This document shows positions 51,374 to 61,600 of a DNA stretch of 64,000 nt, piece by piece. The DNA is taken from contig NZ_CP017042.1 in NCBI RefSeq assembly GCF_001717585.1, positions 248,001 through 312,000 on the forward strand, written 5' to 3'. Numbering within the stretch: position 1 is the first letter of the stretch; the number at the start of each line of letters is the position of its first letter. The notes under the pieces were generated by a model. The model was given only the letters and a program-made list of their open reading frames with translations. It did no database searches and had not been told where the DNA came from. Origin of the DNA: Selenomonas sp. oral taxon 920. GTDB taxonomy: Bacteria > Bacillota > Negativicutes > Selenomonadales > Selenomonadaceae. Made by a program: the position numbers and the translations under genes.

Positions 51374-52684
51374 ATGAACAATCAACAGAAGATGAATCGC
51401 CGCCGCTTTATCAAGATGGCCGCGGCGGCAGGCGCCCTCGCTGCGGGCGGTGCGGCGCTCTGGAAGCTCGGTGCCGTGCGCCTGTTTCGCGACACGGCGC
51501 TGCAGCAGTTCCCGGGCGTACTCTATGTCGATCGGCTGCGGCAAGTCGTCGCGGCGGACAGCGGACATGCCCGCGTCCTCATGTGGGAGCGGCCGTCGCC
51601 GACCGAGAAGCAGATCGTCGAGGTGCGTTTGCAGGGGGCAGGGGGGCTGCGCCGCTATGCAGCGGCAGACGACAGCTTCACCGATGATGGCACGGAGGTC
51701 TATCAGTACACGGCAGAACTGGATCAGCTGACGATGGGCAATGCGTATCAATACCGCATCACGGCGGGGGAGGCGGCGACGGACTGGCAGACGCTCTATG
51801 TGCCGACGGCGAATGAGCCGTACAAGATGCTGATCTTCCCTGATTCGCAGTCGAGCGACTATGCGGACTGGAAGCAGCTCGCGCATCTCGCATGGGCGCG
51901 CAATACCGATGCGCAGCTCTTTGCCTGCATGGGTGACCTCGTGGACAACGGCGAGGATCGCCTGCAGTGGACCGAGTTCTTTGGCGGGGTGAAGGAGATG
52001 CAGCGCGCGATCCCAATGGCGCCTGTCATGGGGAATCATGAGACGTACAACCGCGACTGGAAGGTGCGTCTGCCCGAGGCATATCTGCACTATTTCAAGA
52101 CCCCGCGCAATGGGAGCAGAGAATTCGAGCGCTATTACTACTCCTTTGACTACGGCGAGGTGCACTACGTCGTGCTCTGCACACAGACGAAGGAGATCGG
52201 CAACTTCAAGAGCGGACTGCTGGAGGAGCAGCTCGCGTGGATACGCCGTGATTTGAAGGCGCACCGGAAACGGTGGAATGTTGTCCTCATGCACAAGGAT
52301 GTACTGCAGTACCGCATCAACGGGCGCCCCGAGCGCGCGGAGGGCATTGACGAGGAGAACGGGCGCGTGTGGATGCCTGTCTTTGACGAGCTTGCGATCG
52401 ATATTGTCTTTACGGCGCATCTGCACACCTATCGAAATCGCGGGCACATTTACGGATTCGAGAAGACTCCGGACAAGAAGGGACCACTCTATATTCTCAC
52501 GGGGGTCGCAGGCAACGTCCGCTATCCGAACCTCTGGATCGATCACTCCTTCGACGAGGTGACGCTGCCGCAGCCCGAGACGGACAACTATCTCACGATG
52601 GAGGTCACGCGGGACTCGATCGAGATCGCATGCTTCCTGATGGACGGCACGGAGATGGATCGCGTGCGCGTGACGAAGAAGTAG
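51374..52684 (+). CDS. Tat-exported purple-acid-type metallophosphoesterase
   Basis: 436 residues. A twin-arginine signal (MNRRRFIKMAAAAGALAAGG) precedes an N-terminal fibronectin-like domain (about 45-140) and the metallophosphatase domain: FPDSQSSDYADWK, ACMGDLVDNG, PVMGNHETYNRD, VVLMHKDVLQ and VFTAHLHTYRNRG give Asp, Asp, Asn, His and H-x-H ligands. It would dephosphorylate external substrates in the periplasm. No TatABC genes are in the window. Ribosome site GAGGGAA is only fair. Confidence 0.85.
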   Translation: MNNQQKMNRRRFIKMAAAAGALAAGGAALWKLGAVRLFRDTALQQFPGVLYVDRLRQVVAADSGHARVLMWERPSPTEKQIVEVRLQGAGGLRRYAAADDSFTDDGTEVYQYTAELDQLTMGNAYQYRITAGEAATDWQTLYVPTANEPYKMLIFPDSQSSDYADWKQLAHLAWARNTDAQLFACMGDLVDNGEDRLQWTEFFGGVKEMQRAIPMAPVMGNHETYNRDWKVRLPEAYLHYFKTPRNGSREFERYYYSFDYGEVHYVVLCTQTKEIGNFKSGLLEEQLAWIRRDLKAHRKRWNVVLMHKDVLQYRINGRPERAEGIDEENGRVWMPVFDELAIDIVFTAHLHTYRNRGHIYGFEKTPDKKGPLYILTGVAGNVRYPNLWIDHSFDEVTLPQPETDNYLTMEVTRDSIEIACFLMDGTEMDRVRVTKK

Positions 52685-52741
52685 GGGGGCGCACACTTCG
52701 CCTTGAAAATGAATTGTTGTGGTAGAATAAGCACAGAAAAA

Positions 52742-52771
52742 GAGCTGATGTGTAAATGGTCAGCTCACACA
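52742..52771 (+). other. pseudoknot-like element upstream of bioY
   Basis: GAGCTGA then TGTGT, a 6-nt link, TCAGCTC then ACACA: two consecutive segments each complementary to a later one in the same order, the arrangement of an H-type pseudoknot. It lies in the 254-bp gap before bioY and is followed by a terminator. I could not match it to a known riboswitch. Confidence 0.4.
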
Positions 52772-52784
52772 TTTGGAAAAGTTT

Positions 52785-52824
52785 TCCGCCTATCGTTCGC
52801 AGTTACGGGGCGGATTCTTTTTTG
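52785..52824 (+). terminator. intrinsic terminator before the bio operon
   Basis: TCCGCC (52785-52790) pairs with GGCGGA (52809-52814), followed by TTCTTTTTTTG. It may end the phosphoesterase transcript or a short RNA carrying the pseudoknot-like element. Confidence 0.6.
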
Positions 52825-52833
52825 CAAAAATAT

Positions 52834-52888
52834 TTGTAAACCGAAATAAAATAAATTGGTTGACAGTAAAACACGAAACGTGTATGAT
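52834..52888 (+). promoter_or_regulatory. BirA operator overlapping the bio promoter
   Basis: TTGTAAACC (52834-52842), a 15-bp spacer, GGTTGACAG (52858-52866): the dyad of Firmicute BirA sites, with 7 of 9 bases of the second arm matching. The right arm contains TTGACA (52860-52865), the -35 box of a promoter with TATGAT at 52883-52888 (17-bp spacer). Binding of biotinyl-AMP-loaded BirA should therefore block transcription when biotin is plentiful. Confidence 0.72.
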
Positions 52889-52937
52889 AAAGCAAGTTTA
52901 TTTCACCGATAAATATGCTTGGAGGTATCTGAACATT

Positions 52938-53474
52938 ATGAAGTTACGAGAAATAATCCTTTGCGGACTATTTATTGCGCTCGTTGCCGTCGGTGCATTT
53001 GTCCGCATTCCCGTCGGGACAGATGTGTATACGCTCCAGTTCCTCTTTACGCTGCTCGCGGGGTTGATGCTCGGTGCGCGGCTTGGTGCACTCGCGGTTG
53101 GGACGTATGTGCTTATGGGACTGGTCGGGATCCCGGTCTTTGCCTCGGGCGGCGGTCCTTCCTATGTGCTTCAGCCGACGTTCGGCTATCTCGTGGGCTT
53201 CATTGTACAGGGCTGGGTGACGGGTGCATTTGTCCGCACGGGTGTGCCGACGTTTCGCCGCGCACTGACGGCATGCCTTCTGGGCATGGTGGTGGTCTAT
53301 GTGTTCGGCATCTCGTATTTCTACTTTGCATCGAACTATATTATCGACGCGCCGATCGGCTTCTGGGTGGCGATCTGGTACTGCGGCGTGCTGCAGGTTC
53401 TGCCGGACTTTCTGCTCTGCGTGGCGGCGGCATACATCGGTATGCGGACACAGCGGGCAGGTCTGTGGCTGTAA
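52938..53474 (+). CDS. bioY: biotin transporter BioY
   Basis: 178 residues from the ATG at 52938 (GGAGG). The substrate-binding S component of biotin ECF transporters, with six membrane helices; LREIILCGLFIALVAVGAFV at the start, GLMLGARLGALAVGTYVLMGLVG, and GGGPSYVLQPTFGYLVGFI, a BioY signature. It can work alone or with an EcfAAT module, which is not in the window. The BirA operator and the bioD and bioA genes downstream support the call. Confidence 0.92.
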   Translation: MKLREIILCGLFIALVAVGAFVRIPVGTDVYTLQFLFTLLAGLMLGARLGALAVGTYVLMGLVGIPVFASGGGPSYVLQPTFGYLVGFIVQGWVTGAFVRTGVPTFRRALTACLLGMVVVYVFGISYFYFASNYIIDAPIGFWVAIWYCGVLQVLPDFLLCVAAAYIGMRTQRAGLWL

Positions 53475-53552
53475 TGGGGCGGGTTCTCTCGGCGGCACAA
53501 CAGCATAGTGCAAAAGACGAGTAGTTCAGCAGAAAGGAAGTATATTTACACG

Positions 53553-54233
53553 ATGGGCAAGGCATTATTCATCACGGGTACGGGCACAGACATCGGTAAG
53601 ACGTACGTGACGGGGCTGATCGTAAAGAAGCTGCGTGATGCGGGGCTGGGTGCGGGCTACTACAAGGCGGCACTCTCAGGTGCGGAGACCCTCGCGGACG
53701 GTACGCTGCTGCCCGGTGACGCACTCCATGTTGCACGTGTCGCAGGACTTGCGGCAGCGGATACAACGGTCTCCTATATTTACCGTGATGCGGTATCGCC
53801 CCATCTCGCGGCACAGATTGAGGGGCGTCCGATGGACTTTGACAAGGTGGAGCAGGACTACCGCACGGCGAAGGAACGGACGGAGTATCTGACGGTGGAG
53901 GGGAGCGGCGGCATTATCTGCCCCCTGCGCTGGGACAATGAGGAGCACGTCATTCTGGACGATCTCGTCGTGCGTCTCGGGCTCTCTGCGCTCGTTGTTG
54001 CGGATGCGGGGCTCGGCACGATCAACGCCGCCGTTCTCACGGCAGAGCATCTGAAGATGCGCGGCATTCCTCTGAAGGGCTTTATCTTCAACAACTGGAC
54101 GGGCGGCACGATGCAGGAGGACAACGTAACGATGGTTGAGGCACTGACGGGAGCGCGCGTGCTTGCCTGTGTAGAGCACGACGCTGCGGAGCTGCCGATG
54201 GCGGCGGATGCACTCGCCGCACTGTATCAGTAA
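53553..54233 (+). CDS. bioD: dethiobiotin synthetase
   Basis: 226 residues from the ATG at 53553 (AAAGGAAG). ALFITGTGTDIGKTYVTGLI contains the P-loop, and YYKAALSG the Lys binding region; LTVEGSGGIICPL and VVADAGLGTINAAVLT are also typical. It closes the ureido ring of 7,8-diaminopelargonate using CO2 and ATP. Next in line is bioA, whose product is its substrate source. Confidence 0.93.
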   Translation: MGKALFITGTGTDIGKTYVTGLIVKKLRDAGLGAGYYKAALSGAETLADGTLLPGDALHVARVAGLAAADTTVSYIYRDAVSPHLAAQIEGRPMDFDKVEQDYRTAKERTEYLTVEGSGGIICPLRWDNEEHVILDDLVVRLGLSALVVADAGLGTINAAVLTAEHLKMRGIPLKGFIFNNWTGGTMQEDNVTMVEALTGARVLACVEHDAAELPMAADALAALYQ

Positions 54234-54244
54234 AGGAGAGAGCT

Positions 54245-55588
54245 ATGCCGACGATTGAGGAGCGCGACCTGCGCCATATCTGGCATCCGTGCGCACAGAT
54301 GAAGGACTATGAGGACTTGCCGCCGATGGTGATCGACCATGCAAAGGGGGCGTGGCTCTACGATGTACACGGGCATTCCTATCTCGATATCGTGAGTTCG
54401 TGGTGGGCGAACCTCCTCGGGCATGCGAACGAAAAGATCAATGCGAGGATCAAGGCACAGCTCGACCGCCTCGAGCACGTCATCTTCGCGAATTTCTCCC
54501 ATCGCCCTGCGATTGAACTCGCGGAGCGGCTCGCATCGCTCGTGCCTGCGGGGCTTACAAAGTTCCACTTCAACGACAACGGCTCCTCGGCGGTCGAGGC
54601 AGCGCTCAAGATGGCGTTCCAATACTGCCAGCAGACGGGGCGCACGGAAAAGACGCGCTTTATGTGTCTCTCGGAGGGCTATCACGGCGAGACCATCGGC
54701 GCACTCTCGGTCGGGAGCATGGATCTCTTCGCCGAGATGTATAAGCCGATGATGATGGACAACATCCATATTGAGGCACCTGACTGCTATCGCTGCCCGT
54801 ATGGGAAGCAGCGCGGGAGCTGTGACTGCGCGTGCATCGAGCACGCGGAGCATGCATTCGCGGAGCATGGCAAGGAGACGGCGGCGATGATCGTCGAGCC
54901 GCTCTTGCAGGGGAGCGCGGGGATGCGCATCTATCCCGAGGAGTATCTCAGAAAGCTGCGCGCCCTCTGCGACGCGCATGACGTACTCCTCATCGCGGAC
55001 GAGATTGCGACGGGCTTCGGGCGCACGGGACGGCTCTTTGCGTGCGAGCGTGCGGGCATTACGCCCGACCTCATGTGTCTCTCGAAAGGCCTGACAGGCG
55101 GCTATCTGCCGATGTCGATCACCGTTGTGAAAGAAAAAATCTATGAGGCATTCTACGCCGATTGGAGCGAGGGCAAGGCGTTCATGCACTCTCACACCTA
55201 CGCGGGCAATCCGCTCGGCTGTGCGGCGGCACTTGCCGTTCTCGACATCCTCGACGAGGAGAATGTATTGGAGCAGGCGGAGAATACCGCCGCGTGGCTG
55301 ACGGCCCAGATGACGGAGCGTTTCGGTGCACATCCGAATGTCGGCGAGATTCGCCGCATCGGACTGATTCACGCGGTTGAGCTTGTGGAGAACCGCGCGG
55401 AGAAGCGTTCCTTTGACAGCAAGAAACGCCTTGGTTATGCGATCTATCGTCGCGCACTCACGCACGGGCTGCTCCTGCGTCCGCTCGGCGACGTACTCTA
55501 CTTCAACCCGCCGCTGAACATCGGAAAGACTGACCTCGAGATTGCGATGGAGCGCATGAAACGCGCGATGGACGAAGTTTTGGGATAA
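54245..55588 (+). CDS. bioA: adenosylmethionine-8-amino-7-oxononanoate aminotransferase
   Basis: 447 residues, class III PLP-dependent aminotransferase. HIWHPCAQMKDYEDLPPM is the BioA start; GSSAVEAALKMA, EGYHGETIGALSVGS, VEPLLQGSAGMRIYP and ADEIATGFGRTG are on the active-site path; Lys of LSKGLTGGYLP binds PLP. It makes diaminopelargonate using SAM as amino donor. It starts 11 bp after bioD. bioB, bioF, bioC and bioH are not seen in this window. Confidence 0.94.
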   Translation: MPTIEERDLRHIWHPCAQMKDYEDLPPMVIDHAKGAWLYDVHGHSYLDIVSSWWANLLGHANEKINARIKAQLDRLEHVIFANFSHRPAIELAERLASLVPAGLTKFHFNDNGSSAVEAALKMAFQYCQQTGRTEKTRFMCLSEGYHGETIGALSVGSMDLFAEMYKPMMMDNIHIEAPDCYRCPYGKQRGSCDCACIEHAEHAFAEHGKETAAMIVEPLLQGSAGMRIYPEEYLRKLRALCDAHDVLLIADEIATGFGRTGRLFACERAGITPDLMCLSKGLTGGYLPMSITVVKEKIYEAFYADWSEGKAFMHSHTYAGNPLGCAAALAVLDILDEENVLEQAENTAAWLTAQMTERFGAHPNVGEIRRIGLIHAVELVENRAEKRSFDSKKRLGYAIYRRALTHGLLLRPLGDVLYFNPPLNIGKTDLEIAMERMKRAMDEVLG

Positions 55589-55599
55589 ATATGGCAAAC

Positions 55600-55632
55600 G
55601 AAAAGACGCACCCGTATGAGTGCGTCTTTTCT
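55600..55632. terminator. bio operon terminator
   Basis: GAAAAGACGCAC pairs with GTGCGTCTTTTC around an 8-nt loop, 11 bp after bioA; it also suits the minus strand. Confidence 0.85.
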
Positions 55633-55657
55633 TGTATTGAAATTCTCCTTGCCTTAG

Positions 55658-55684
55658 GGAGGCACCGATAAATTCAGTGATTCC
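55658..55684. repeat. intergenic palindrome family, copy 4
   Basis: GGAGGCACCGA-TAAAT-TCAGTGATTCC, with compensating changes (C and T) keeping much of the dyad. It touches the stop codon of the autotransporter gene, as copy 1 touches that of the gene at 23039. Confidence 0.6.
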
Positions 55685-58600
55685 TTAGAAGATCCAGCGC
55701 ATTCCTGCATCCATGCGCCATGCAGTCTTGATATCTCCGCCGAAGGTTTTCTCGAAGTTGCCGTAAAGATTCGTCTTGTCACTGAGCTTGAGCGTTCCGC
55801 CGAGCTGAACGCCGACCCACGTATCCTTGCCGCGCTGCATGGTGCTCTTCGGCGTGAAGCCGTCGGAGTAATCCGTGTGCATATCGCCTGCAAACTCATG
55901 ATAGAGCGATGCCCTCGCATAGTATGTGCTGCGCTCCGTCTCCTTGCCGAATCCGAAGCCGATGCGTCCGATGAAGCTGTCGAACGGCTTCTGGTGCACA
56001 TACATGCTCATGCCGCTATAGTCTGTGCTGCCGACGTAGTTCGTACCCTGCATGTGGCTGTAGATGAGCTCAATTTGCGGCTCAACGAAGCTGCCGTCCT
56101 TCATGGAAATGCGCTTGCCGTACTCTGCCGAGAGGGAGCCGCCCCACATGCTGTAGTCGCCCTTGACATAGTGTCCAAAGTCATTGTAGACGGTGTACTC
56201 GTTCTGGAGTCTGCCGATCTTCGCAATGAGATCGACGTATTGTCCTGATTTGCCCGTCCACGTGCCGTAAACACCGAGGTTGCCCTCTTTGTTCTTGCCG
56301 TTGCCTGCAGCATAGGCCGATGAGCCGCTCATGTAGCTGCCTGCAACGCCGACACGCCAATCCCTGCCTACCTTCTTGTCGCAGCCGACCTGAATGGTGG
56401 AGTAGTTCATACGGAAATCGGTATTGTCCTTGTTGCTCGTCGATTTGCCGCGATAGACACGCGCCCAGATCCCGGTATCGTTGGGCAATAGACGCAGGTC
56501 GCCCATACGCTTCATGAGGTCGTTCGCCTCGGCGCGCCATGCCATCGTGGAGGCGGTCATCGCCGACTTGACACCTTTCATGAGCTTCGTCTCGTAGTCG
56601 CCGTACTCGATGTTCGACACAAAAGGCTTTACATCGCCAGATGTTCCGTCCGCCTCCATGAGGATATTATATCTCTTTGAGGAGGAAACAAGGCCATCTG
56701 CAATGAGCGCACTCAGAGAAAGCCCCCGAATCCTTTGATTCTGAATGTTGCTGCTGCTGCCGACATATTCAAACTGCCTTGCCAGCGTCTTTGCAACTCG
56801 CTCATCTGCCGTATCGCTGCCACCGTGTGCATCCGTCGCAATCGTGAGTGCATTGCCGGTACCGTCAACATTCCGAATGCGGAACTTGCCGGTATTAGCG
56901 AGGGTCAGCGTTCCGTCGGACGTTGCCGTGCCATTGTAATGAACCGTCGCCGAGCCCTTGAAATTTTCGACATTGACACCCTCATTATGGCTGAAGAGGT
57001 AGTTGATGACACTGCCCTGCTTTGCGTTCAGCCGGGTAAGGTTGGACGGTGACGTAACATTCCAGACCGTGCGGTTCTCAAGCGTCAGTCTGCGGTCACC
57101 TGTGCCCGCTTCCCGTGCACTTCCCGCACCGCGGATACTGCCCGTAAAGGTCGCGCCCGCACCTTCCATGGAGAGATCCAGAACTCCGCCGCTCGCGATG
57201 ATATTTCCTTTGAGCTTCGAGTCCACACCCTGCATTCTGAGGTTAAAGCTGCCTGCTGTCTGTGTGATATCACCGACTAACGAGCTCTTCCGCCCCATAT
57301 CGTTGAGAGAGATGCGCCCGCCATTATTCTCGATTGCCCCTTTGAGGTCAAACCCTGCGGCAACGGAAATATCAGAACCTGCTGCTGCGCGAATGCTGCG
57401 GCTGCCCGCATCAATCGTGAGCTGCTTTCCTGTAATCGCAACCTTGCTGTTTGCGCCGGCATCCACACCATAATCCGCTGCCTGAATCTTGAGTTCCGCA
57501 CCTGCGGCCTGCACCTTGATTGGCTTGTTCTGTATCGCCTGAATGCCCGTGGCCGCCGTAATCTTCGAGTTCTTGGTGAACGTGTACGCATTATTCTTGA
57601 GCACATGACCCGCAACATAGTCCGCATCGGAAGCTGCGTCACCGGTGATGGGGGTTGTGAACTCCGTCGTCGTCTGCTCATCCTGTCCCGGCTGCGGCGG
57701 CTTCGGCGGATCAACCGCAGGCGTATAGGCATAGCCGCCCTGTCCGGTCGATTCGTTGAACGTGATATTCTCAACACGCTTGCTTGCAGACGATGTCGTC
57801 AGACCCTCGGCGATCTCCGCCTTGCCTGTGAGATTCCGTTCTCCCGTCGTATAGGCGGTGTACCAGAGCTTGTTTGCAAGGGCGTTGAGCGTCGCACTGA
57901 CAAGGTTTTTGTCTGCTGCTTTCGTCGACTCCGTATTGAGCCCCACATTATCCGTTGCCAGCGTAATGGCGCTGCCCGCCGCCGCGTTCTTGATGCGCAG
58001 GTCGCCGCCGATTATCGTTGTCGGTGTTCCGGCATCATGCTTGTAGAATACACGCGCATGGCCGCTGTAGTTGTCGATTGAGATGTCATAGTTGTTCTTC
58101 TGGAAGATCACGCCTGCACGGGAAGCGTCGCTGCCGCCCGTGAAGTTCGACAGACGACTGCTAAATCCTGTCGGCTGCGTCGTGTACTCCTCATTATGCC
58201 AAACAGCACCATTCTGAAGCCAGAGATTGAGCGTCCCAACACCGGAGACAAGCCCTTTGAGGTATGACGTTCCGGTTGTAAGCGCTGCATCCACACGGCT
58301 GCCGGACTCCCTGGCGGTAATATTGCCGTCGAGCATGACTTCGTTGCTGCCAACCGTGCCGTCCTTGACATTGACGTTGATGCGCCCCGTGCCCTGTACA
58401 TCAAGCGTCACCGCATCCTTGGAAGCAGCATTCGCCTTGGCACGGAGGCCTTCCAGTGTCACCGTGCCGTCATAAGCCTGCACCGCCTTGCTGCGCTCCG
58501 TGCCGGCGACATCAATTTCCGTCATACCGGAGATATTCGTCGTACCGCCCGTAGACAAAATGCCCCAGGCGGTCTGCAGCGGAGCAGCCGAAGTCGTGCC

Positions 58601-61600
58601 GTTCACGAGGAGCTTCAGCGTCTTTGCCTTGATATCAAGCCCCTTTCCATAATTGGCGATGGCAGCACCTTGTGTGACGCTCGCGATCCCGCTTCCGCTC
58701 TTGATCGTCAGGACGCGATCTGCGGCATTGATGTGGACATCCGCACTCGGCATGATTGCCCCACGAGCCCCACTCACGTTATTTTGATATGTGATGGTCG
58801 AGTCCTTCGTGAAGTGATACGTGCCATCTGCCTGACGAACATGTGCGTCAATATACTCCTGATCCGAATCCGTACCGATGAGCGGTTTCGTGAACTCCGT
58901 TGTCGTCTGTTCCGTGCTTGGCGGCGGATCAACCGCAGGTGTATAGGCATAGCCGCCCTGTCCGGTCGATTCGTTGAACGTGATATTCTCAACGCGCTTG
59001 CTTGCAGACGATGTCGTCAGACCCTCGGCGATCTCCGCCTTGCCCGTGAGATTCCGCTCTCCCGTCGTATAGGCGGTGTACCAGAGCTTGTTTGCAAGGG
59101 CGTTGAGCGTCGCACTGACAAGGTTCTTGTCCGCTGACTTTGCCGACTCTGTATTGAGTCCCGTGTTGTCTGTTACCATCCTGACGAGACTTCCCGCCGC
59201 TGCTTTGCCGATTGTCAACTTACCGCCGTAGATCGTTGTCGGTGTTGTCACGTCATGGCGGTAGAGCATCGTCGTCGAACCGCTGAACTCATCAATCGTG
59301 AGATCGCCCGTTTCACCAAGCCCCTTTTCCTCAATGGAGGAAGAACCTGTCTGTACGGGAGCGCCGCTGAGGCTGTTGCTCGACGCGAGGAAGCGGTTCG
59401 TTCCCGTCATGTCGATAAAGCCGCCCTCGCCCGTGAAATACTTGACTTTGCTGATTGCGGCTTTGCCGTCCTGATTCTTCTGCTCCTGTGTGATGGCATT
59501 GTGCCAGATCGCGCCGTCGAAAAGCTTGAGCTGCATATTGTCGCCAAGATTGAAGCCCGTCCAGCTCGTGCCCGCACCGCTCATCTCCACCTTCATCGTG
59601 CCGTTGGAGAAGCCCTTCCAGTAGGAGCCGTTCTTCATAAAGAGGTTGACTGCACCGAGTGCCCCTGGCGTCACGCCGTAGCCGCGCGTATCGGCATAGT
59701 TGCCGATCCAGTGTGAGTTTGCTGTGGAGAGACCGACGGAGACGCGACCTTTCGTGCCCATGCCGCCGTTTGTGACGATATCACCTTCGATGACAGCGCG
59801 ATTTGTACCGGCACCGTTGGCAAGACCGTCTGCCCCCTTCGTAACGTTAAAGTTGACCGTGCCATAGTTGTCCGAGACAAACTCACCGTAGGCGCGGATC
59901 GCCGCCCATGCACCATTGATTGCACGGATCGTGCCGCCGCCGATATCAATCGTCGAGGCGACCGCGCTGACACCTTCGTTTGCGCCTTTGCCGTTTGCCG
60001 CATCATTTCCGTCTGCCAGCACATCGACGAGCCCGTCGATCGTGATGTTTGACTCGACCCCCGTCACCCCGTTCATCGACTTGATCACGGCGACGTTCGT
60101 CTTATGGTTTCCGTTTGCGCGTACCTTCAGCACCTTGTCCTCAAGATTGCCGCCGCCGTTCCGGATGTGGATCGCGCCGCCGCCGTTCACGAAGAGCGCC
60201 GCCGTCTGACCATAGTTCGTACTCTCCGCATCAATCGAGATTGCGCCCGCATTCTTGACGATGACCTTCGAGTCCTTACCGATCGAGGAGATTCCCGTCG
60301 TACTGACATCCGTCTTTGTCTTGACGGTGAGGTTCTTTCCGCTCAGATCGAGATCGAGCGTCCCCTTATCCGCGCTTGAGATCGCAGCGCTGATATTGGT
60401 CATCCACGCGCCCGCCACGATCAGATCCTTACCGCTCGTGATCGTGGAGTCCTTGGTAAAGACATACCGCCCGTCCGGCTTGCGGACACCGGCATTCGTG
60501 TACGGAGTATCATGCACTTCATCCCCCGTGATGGCGGTGGTGAAATCGGTATCCGTCTGAGAAGCCGGCGGATTAATCAGCGGCGTATACACATAGCTGC
60601 CCTGTCCCGTCGCCGTATCGAACGTGATATTCTCAAGCCGTTTGCTTGCGGACGAGGCAGTCAGACCCTCGGCAATCTGCACTTGTCCCAGGAGATTGCG
60701 CTCGTTTGTTGCATAGCCTGTGTACCAGAGCTTGTTGGCAAGAGCGTTGAGCGTCGCGCTGACGAGATTTTTCTCTGTGATCCCCGCCGTCGTGCTCGTA
60801 TTGAGACCGCTCTGATCCGTGACCAGCGTGATACTGCTGCCGCCGACGGCACTCTTGATGTCGATGTCGCCGCCCTTGATGTTTGTCGGTGTCGCGGCAT
60901 CATGGGCAAAGAACACCTTCGTATGACCCAAATATTTGTCGATGGTGATCTTTCTCTCATCCCGCTGGAAGATCAACCCTGCCCTCGACGCATTGCCGCC
61001 GCCGGTCAGCTGGCTGACATGACTGCCGGTAAACCCGGTCGGTACATTCGCCCCACGTTTTTCATTCTCCCAAACGCCGCCGTTCTGCAGCCACAGATTG
61101 GTCTTGCCTTCGCCATAGACGAAGCCCTTCAGATGGGACGACGTTCCATAGATTGCCGCATCCACGCGGCTTGCCGCATCTTTTGCCACGATATGACCGT
61201 CGAGCGTTACCGTACCCGTGCCGCCGTTGTTGTGATTCATGTTGACATTGATGCGGCCGTTGTTCTGTGCATACAGCGCCGCCGCTTCCTCTGCGGCAGC
61301 ATTCGTCGTCGCATGGAGGCTGCCCAGTGTCACCGTGCCGCCGGATGCGTGTACCGCCTTGCTCTCCTTTGTGCCGGCGACATCAATCTCCGTCGTGCCG
61401 GTCACCTCGGTCGTACCGCCCGTTGTACGGATGCCCCAAGCGGATTGCAGCGGTGCCGCCGAGGTCGTGTCGTTCACCAGCAGTTTCAGCGTTTTGGCCG
61501 CGATGTCAAGATCCTTCCCATCGTTTGAGATGGCGGCGGATTCCTTGACACTCGCGGATTTGCCGCCGCTCTTGACCGTCAGCACGCGATCTGCAGCATC

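Noticed and set aside
52785-52824. A second toxin-antitoxin unit like the one at 9655
   Set aside because: The terminator loop is loosely similar, but no hydrophobic peptide frame is found on either strand beside it.
54227-55597. 456-aa minus-strand frame opposite bioA
   Set aside because: Shadow of bioA, no ribosome site.
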